From assembly GCF_001039355.2 (NCBI RefSeq), contig NW_019773691.1, positions 37,912 through 60,482 of the forward strand: a stretch of DNA of 22,571 nt. The letters are read 5' to 3'. A program made the translations under genes and the position numbers. The notes beneath the pieces were generated by a model that worked only from the letters and a program-made list of their open reading frames with translations, did no database searches and had not been told where the DNA came from. This document shows, in pieces, positions 19,009 to 22,571 of this stretch. This stretch comes from Lingula anatina. Its lineage: Eukaryota; Brachiopoda; Lingulata; Lingulida; Lingulidae. Each line of letters starts with the position of its first letter. Position 1 is the stretch's first letter.

Positions 19009-19697
19009 GAAACGGGATAGTATTGTAACCTGAAAGAAGTTGGAAGGCCCTGGTGGAGTTAAATGCAGAAAGGATGTTGGGTCGTGATGCAGATAGATAC
19101 TTGACATCTGTACTGCACTTCGTCTTCAGATGCAAAATCAACATTCACCCGACCGGTCCTATCAGGGTCCATCATAGATGGATGGTTGATTGAAGGGCAG
19201 TACTATTCAAAGTGAAAGTTTTGATTCAACCGGTTAAAATATACTAAGATAATGAAAAATAAATACTAAAACTGGATCTAACATTGAAATGGAGATCGTG
19301 ATGTTTTGACTCTTACCACGTGACACTTGCGACAACACAAAATTACTAGTACTGCACTCGAAGTAGGCCATGTGATAAAGTCGCAACGTCATGATCTCTG
19401 TGTCCATATAAGATCCAGAATAAAAATCAAATTTTTCATTAAGCAGTGCGCTTTGTTACTTAATCTTAATCAAGAAGAATTTCTATAGACCAACAAAAAG
19501 ATTTTCCAATAATATGCTGTCTGTTAGTATGTTTTCGAGATAAGTTGAAAGTAGTATTTCCATCACTTCCCACAGGGAGTCTTAAAGTGTTTCCATGAAC
19601 GTGTCTCTTTCATGACTAAGGGCATCAGTAACTATTTGAAACAAGGCATTTTGAAACCTTAGATGTTTACCCATACCCATACCCATAATGAAATAGG
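19009..19697. other. Non-coding stretch with a short (ACCCAT)3 run
   Basis: Three copies of acccat lie at 19669-19687. No coding frame, palindrome or RNA gene is seen in the rest. Confidence 0.5.
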
Positions 19698-19819
19698 TTT
19701 GTTTCCTTGATAAAAAAGGATACTTCTGCTTTTAACATATTGAATCACATTGGCAGTTTCTTAGCTTTGTTTCCATCAGAAAAAAAAAAACCTCTGCTTT
19801 TAACTTATTTGATTACATC
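19698..19819 (+). repeat. Tandem duplication, unit about 66 bp, two copies
   Basis: Copy 1 (19698-about 19763) and copy 2 (from about 19764) share tttgtttcc(t/a)t, an A-rich tract, tctgcttttaac, tat(t)tga(a/t)(t)ac and cat. Copy 1 goes on with attggcagtttcttagct. In copy 2 the same phrase (attggcagcttctaatgct) appears only after the MITE, at 20047, so the MITE interrupts copy 2. Confidence 0.75.
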
Positions 19820-20046
19820 GAGAGCATTCACATCGAGAAGAGCCAAGGTCGAGCAAGGCCGAGACCTAAATATGGTAGACCTACATGAAAGGAAGGCCAC
19901 CTATTCCTTTAATGGTCTCTCAATGACTTTCAATGACATTCACTGAGAGACTATTAAAGGATTACGCGGCCTTCCTTTCATGTAGGTCTGCCCTATTTAG
20001 GTCTCGGCCTTGCTAGACCTCGGCTCTTCTCGATGTGAATGTTCTC
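19820..20046. mobile_element. MITE 'E': 227-bp near-perfect palindrome inside a tandem copy
   Basis: The left end GAGAGCATTCACATCGAGAA and the right end TTCTCGATGTGAATGTTCTC are inverted, and the arms pair almost throughout (gccgagacctaaatat, gacctacatgaaaggaaggc, tcctttaat). The core motif CTAAATATGGTAGACCTACA is a diverged form of the AAATATGGCTGACCCACT block of the B and D elements. The flanks atc (19817-19819) and att (20047-20049) fit a 3-bp target duplication with one change. The uninterrupted first tandem copy supports this boundary. Confidence 0.8.
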
Positions 20047-20199
20047 ATTGGCAGCTTCTAATGCTATTCTTCATTGCTCAATTGTGTGACAGGCAAATCT
20101 TTTCATTCATCATTGAGAGATTTGGACAGATTACATATAAAAAGTATACAGCACTGCTCACCAACGTATGGAACCACTCAGCCAAATTGATTTCTTCAC

Positions 20200-20246
20200 A
20201 TAATGTAGTAATTTGCAAGTTCTTTTTGTCAATAGCCTCCGAACAT
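20200..20246 (+). repeat. 47-bp direct repeat, left copy (partner 20509-20555)
   Basis: ataatgtagtaatttgcaag then ttctttttgtcaatagcctc; the partner reads ataatgtagcaatttagaag then ttctttagtcaatagcctc. The two copies immediately flank palindrome F. Confidence 0.8.
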
Positions 20247-20505
20247 GCCTTATAAACGAATGAGGTGTTTATTAACACTACCCGCATATCTCTTAGCGCT
20301 AATTCACGCATATATTAACCCCCCAAAAAACTCTGAATTTACCAACACACCATACAATTATTTAGCACCAACAAAGCGATACCTAACACTAACATTCATC
20401 CACTCTGGTAGTGCTGGTTAATTTGTGGGTTATGTGTTTAATATGGGTGTTATTGCTAAAAGATCTGTGGATAGTGTTAGTAAACACCTAATCCATTTAT
20501 AAGGC
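20247..20505. mobile_element. Palindromic element 'F', 259 bp, between two direct repeats
   Basis: The left end GCCTTATAAACGAATGAGGT and the right end ACCTAATCCATTTATAAGGC are inverted. Pairing continues inward through gtttattaacactacc / gatagtgttagtaaac and ctcttagc / gctaaaag. No coding frame of interest is present. It does not carry the AAATATGGCTGACC or GTAGGCGGGACA blocks, so it is a separate family. It is bounded by the 47-bp direct repeats. Confidence 0.7.
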
Positions 20506-20508
20506 CTG

Positions 20509-20555
20509 ATAATGTAGCAATTTAGAAGTTCTTTAGTCAATAGCCTCATAAATAA
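20509..20555 (+). repeat. 47-bp direct repeat, right copy (partner 20200-20246)
   Basis: About 80-85% similar by eye to the left copy, with a small deletion in the T run. Far longer than a normal target-site duplication. Confidence 0.8.
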
Positions 20556-20683
20556 ACATACTTCACCAGTCCTTCTCCTTGAATAAGTGCCAATACAAGC
20601 AAACAAAATGCTGGCTTGTGAATTGGAAACTAATGACTAAAAGAACTTCCACACTGACGAAACTCAGGAATTCTTGACTTAAT

Positions 20684-20828
20684 GGCCACTCAGAATAGAT
20701 GATCCGAGTACTAACTGATTGGCCGACTAAATATGGCTGCTCCCCACTTCAAAAGCAATGTTGATAATTCCATGATGGTCTCCCTCAGTGCGCATTAGCT
20801 AAGTCGACATAGCTCATTGTGAATGGCC
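20684..20828. mobile_element. Degenerate MITE 'D2', 145 bp, chimeric arms
   Basis: The left part (GGCCACTCAGAATAGATGAT, then actgattggccgactaaata, then tggctg) follows the left arm of D1. The extreme right end attgtgaatggcc is a B/E-type end. The right inner part does not mirror the left arm beyond the outermost bases. It may be a deleted or recombined copy. Confidence 0.55.
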
Positions 20829-20902
20829 CCTGTGTTTTAGGTCCTCTTTGATCAGGTGGCTTGCATCTAGGTTTGTGTGTTAGATTGCAACTCCTATACT
20901 TA

Positions 20903-20942
<40 letters not shown>
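20903..20942 (+). repeat. (CA)n microsatellite
   Basis: A pure run of about 20 CA units. It explains the Cys-Val-rich open frame on the - strand here. Confidence 0.97.
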
Positions 20943-20944
<2 letters not shown>

Positions 20945-20946
<2 letters not shown>

Positions 20947-21573
20947 CAAAAAAAATCTTGCAAATTGCTACTGAAATTACAAAGCTGATGAAACTTAGCC
21001 ACATTCACATTGTGCGTCAAAGAATGGGTTTTCAAACCTTGACATTTATTATTATGGCAACTCATATTTCGAACAGGCATGTGAAGTAATACTTATAAGT
21101 ATTGTATTCAACCCAAAATGATAGTAAGAGGATGCTACTGGCCACAACACAAAACTGGCACGAGTATCAATATCATAGGCGATGCATGACAGCTTGTTCA
21201 TTTTTTGCATTTCCTTACATGCCGTATTGTTGCATCTGAACTTGATCCGAGTTTAAAGGGAAAACAACACCTCTTCTTGTTGATGGGAGAAGTGCCATTA
21301 ACACATAAATGCTGGTGATTATATGGGTACTTTTGAAACAAGAGGAGGCGTGTCTGTCTGTTAATCAGATTTGCATTTAGCAAGAGAATAGATAAATACA
21401 AATATTTAATTTAAAAATTATCTAATATTTACATTTTTAGTTTGCGAAAGTATTCAGATTATTGTAATTTTTTCCACTGTTGGATTGTGTTATTCTTAAC
21501 CATGTTCATTGATTGAATTCTATATATCGTAAGCTGTAGGCATTAGGTTGAACCTGTCTCTTCTTCTTTCCAG
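20945..21573. other. Non-coding stretch before the candidate last exon
   Basis: AT-rich sequence with no recognised repeat. The last 20 bases are the pyrimidine-rich tract of the acceptor at 21572-21573. Confidence 0.4.
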
Positions 21574-21634
21574 TTTCCCCAGTCATTGGCAGGAAATCAA
21601 AGTGAGGAAGCTTGACGTGAAAAAATTTCACTGA
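21574..21634 (+). CDS. Candidate last coding exon with stop codon, unconfirmed
   Basis: A good acceptor (tgtctcttcttctttccag) precedes a frame. With one leading T completing a previous codon, it reads FPSH, then WQEIKVRKLDVKKFH, then TGA (21632-21634). The alternating Lys and aliphatic residues look protein-like. The phase fits the donor at 2071 (phase 2) and the end of the candidate at 13158. In phase 0 it would instead read FPQSLAGNQSEEA and stop. An internal AAA|gtgagg could also make it a 28-nt microexon. No strong AATAAA is seen soon after the stop. Product not recognised. Confidence 0.3.
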
Positions 21635-21725
21635 AAACTGGAACAGACTGGAACTGCATGTTAAAGAATTTTGATTTGATCTAGTAAGTGTGTTGGTTAA
21701 TTTTCTTTGAATAAGTATTGCCTGC

Positions 21726-21743
21726 TTGATTGATTGATTGATT
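21726..21743 (+). repeat. Short (GATT)n run
   Basis: Four to five imperfect units of gatt; low complexity. Confidence 0.8.
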
Positions 21744-21950
21744 TAATCATTTATTCATTCACTTCAATCTTTTTTCACTTACTGTATTTATTTATTTATG
21801 TATGCTCAGAATGATATCACTGTATTTATGTTTGTCTTTTTTTAATTAAATTGTGATTACTTAGTGTAGACCTCTAGCAGTTCAAAGGGGGGTCTAGCTC
21901 TTTCTGAAAAAGAAAAATGATAGTTGCTGTCTTCCTTTTTTGTTGTTGTT

Positions 21951-21952
<2 letters not shown>

Positions 21953-21993
<41 letters not shown>
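21953..21993 (+). repeat. (TC)n microsatellite
   Basis: A pure run of about 20 TC units following gttgttgttga. Confidence 0.97.
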
Positions 21994-21996
<3 letters not shown>

Positions 21997-22571
21997 CTTT
22001 ACTACCATCTACATCTGAACTCTTATGTTCTTAGTTTAGTTTAATTGCATTTTACATATATATCATGTTCAGCCATCAAAAAATGAGTTGCTCCATATGA
22101 CATGATATGACTATATAATTTTGCTGGTTGACTGTAAATGAAAAAAGAAAGACCATTTGTGTTCATGCCTTAAATTTGAGCAGATGATTATTCAAGGTGC
22201 ATGACATTGGCAAAATAAGAGAAATATCCTGCAGGCAATCAAATCAAACTTTTATGAAGTAATATTATTTCATTCATCAAATTGTCCCATAATGACAAAA
22301 ATCGTGTAGCGATTTGATCGCCAAGGGGAGATCTAGGCCGCCTATGCTTTTGAATTTGTAGTTAGGCAATAGAGGTAGTCAACATGCAATATATCATTCC
22401 ATTGGCCTAGTAAATAACTGCACTGTCATACATGCGAGTTCATATGAATCTTGGATGATTACTTAAAGCTGATACGAATTATACTAAAAGCTGTGTGCAC
22501 TGAAGTAACATCAAAAGTATCAGAAATATGACAGGTTTCAAGGAGTGAGGTAAGTTTTTATTTTAAGTGTG
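21994..22571. other. Right end of the window, nothing recognised
   Basis: AT-rich sequence. A G/C-richer patch (about 22302-22345) has no splice or coding support. Confidence 0.4.

Noticed and set aside
19707-20311. Several open frames of 77-81 codons on both strands
   Set aside because: They overlap the tandem copies, MITE E and the flank of palindrome F, and have no splice or motif support.
20880-21080. Open frame rich in Cys-Val on the - strand
   Set aside because: It is the translation of the (CA)n microsatellite.
1-22571. CRISPR array, operon or prokaryotic mobile island
   Set aside because: No regularly spaced identical repeats, no long open frames and no ribosome-binding-site-led gene series. 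The whole window has animal-type non-coding character.

Overview
This window looks like non-bacterial DNA: an AT-rich stretch of an animal genome, probably a marine invertebrate. The reasons are the absence of any long uninterrupted gene in 22.5 kb, exon-sized coding islands bounded by AG and GT splice signals, many microsatellites ((GA)n, (TC)n, (CA)n, (TATC)n, poly-A/T), a decayed LINE-type retrotransposon, and a high density of short palindromic DNA transposons (MITEs). An echinoderm or similar deuterostome would fit, but that is only an impression. I see no tRNA, rRNA, CRISPR array or operon.

Gene content is sparse. Two short blocks on the + strand (411-460 and 1973-2074) read as consecutive coding exons of one gene: the reading phase is compatible across the junction, acceptors and donors are present, and the coding sense is better than in the surrounding DNA. 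Two more candidates (13158-13232 and 21574-21634, the latter with a stop codon) can be chained to them in a consistent phase, which would make most of the window introns of one gene. This chain is a hypothesis, and I do not recognise the protein. All other short open frames look like chance or lie inside repeats.

The dominant content is mobile DNA. At least eleven palindromic or terminal-inverted-repeat elements of about 130-260 bp can be recognised. Several end in variants of GGCC.CATTCACA or GGCC.CATTCAGAAC and sit between TTA or TAA 3-bp target duplications, the signature of PIF/Harbinger-type non-autonomous elements. One set shares a subterminal block, AAATATGGCTGACC (copies at 830, 4428, 10791, 15738, 20684 and, diverged, 19820). 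A second set shares a central block TTACCCCCTTACAGC with GTAGGCGGGACA (copies at 14007, 14376, 14644, 16048, 18751). Two elements at 568-1002 are back to back and share one TTA.

Other repeats are: an 860-bp foldback element with sub-repeated arms (11971-12833); a 158-bp element with CAGGCCCGTAGCC ends (2748-2905); the 3' part of a LINE on the - strand (7469-about 8165) lying between two old direct copies of a 275-300 bp sequence; a minisatellite carrying (GA)n in each unit (11519-11762); a four-unit degenerate tandem repeat (about 9440-9815); a dispersed 125-bp duplication (15431 and 18588); a tandem duplication whose second copy holds a MITE, so that the first copy shows the empty site (19698-20075); and a palindrome bounded by a 47-bp direct repeat (20200-20555).
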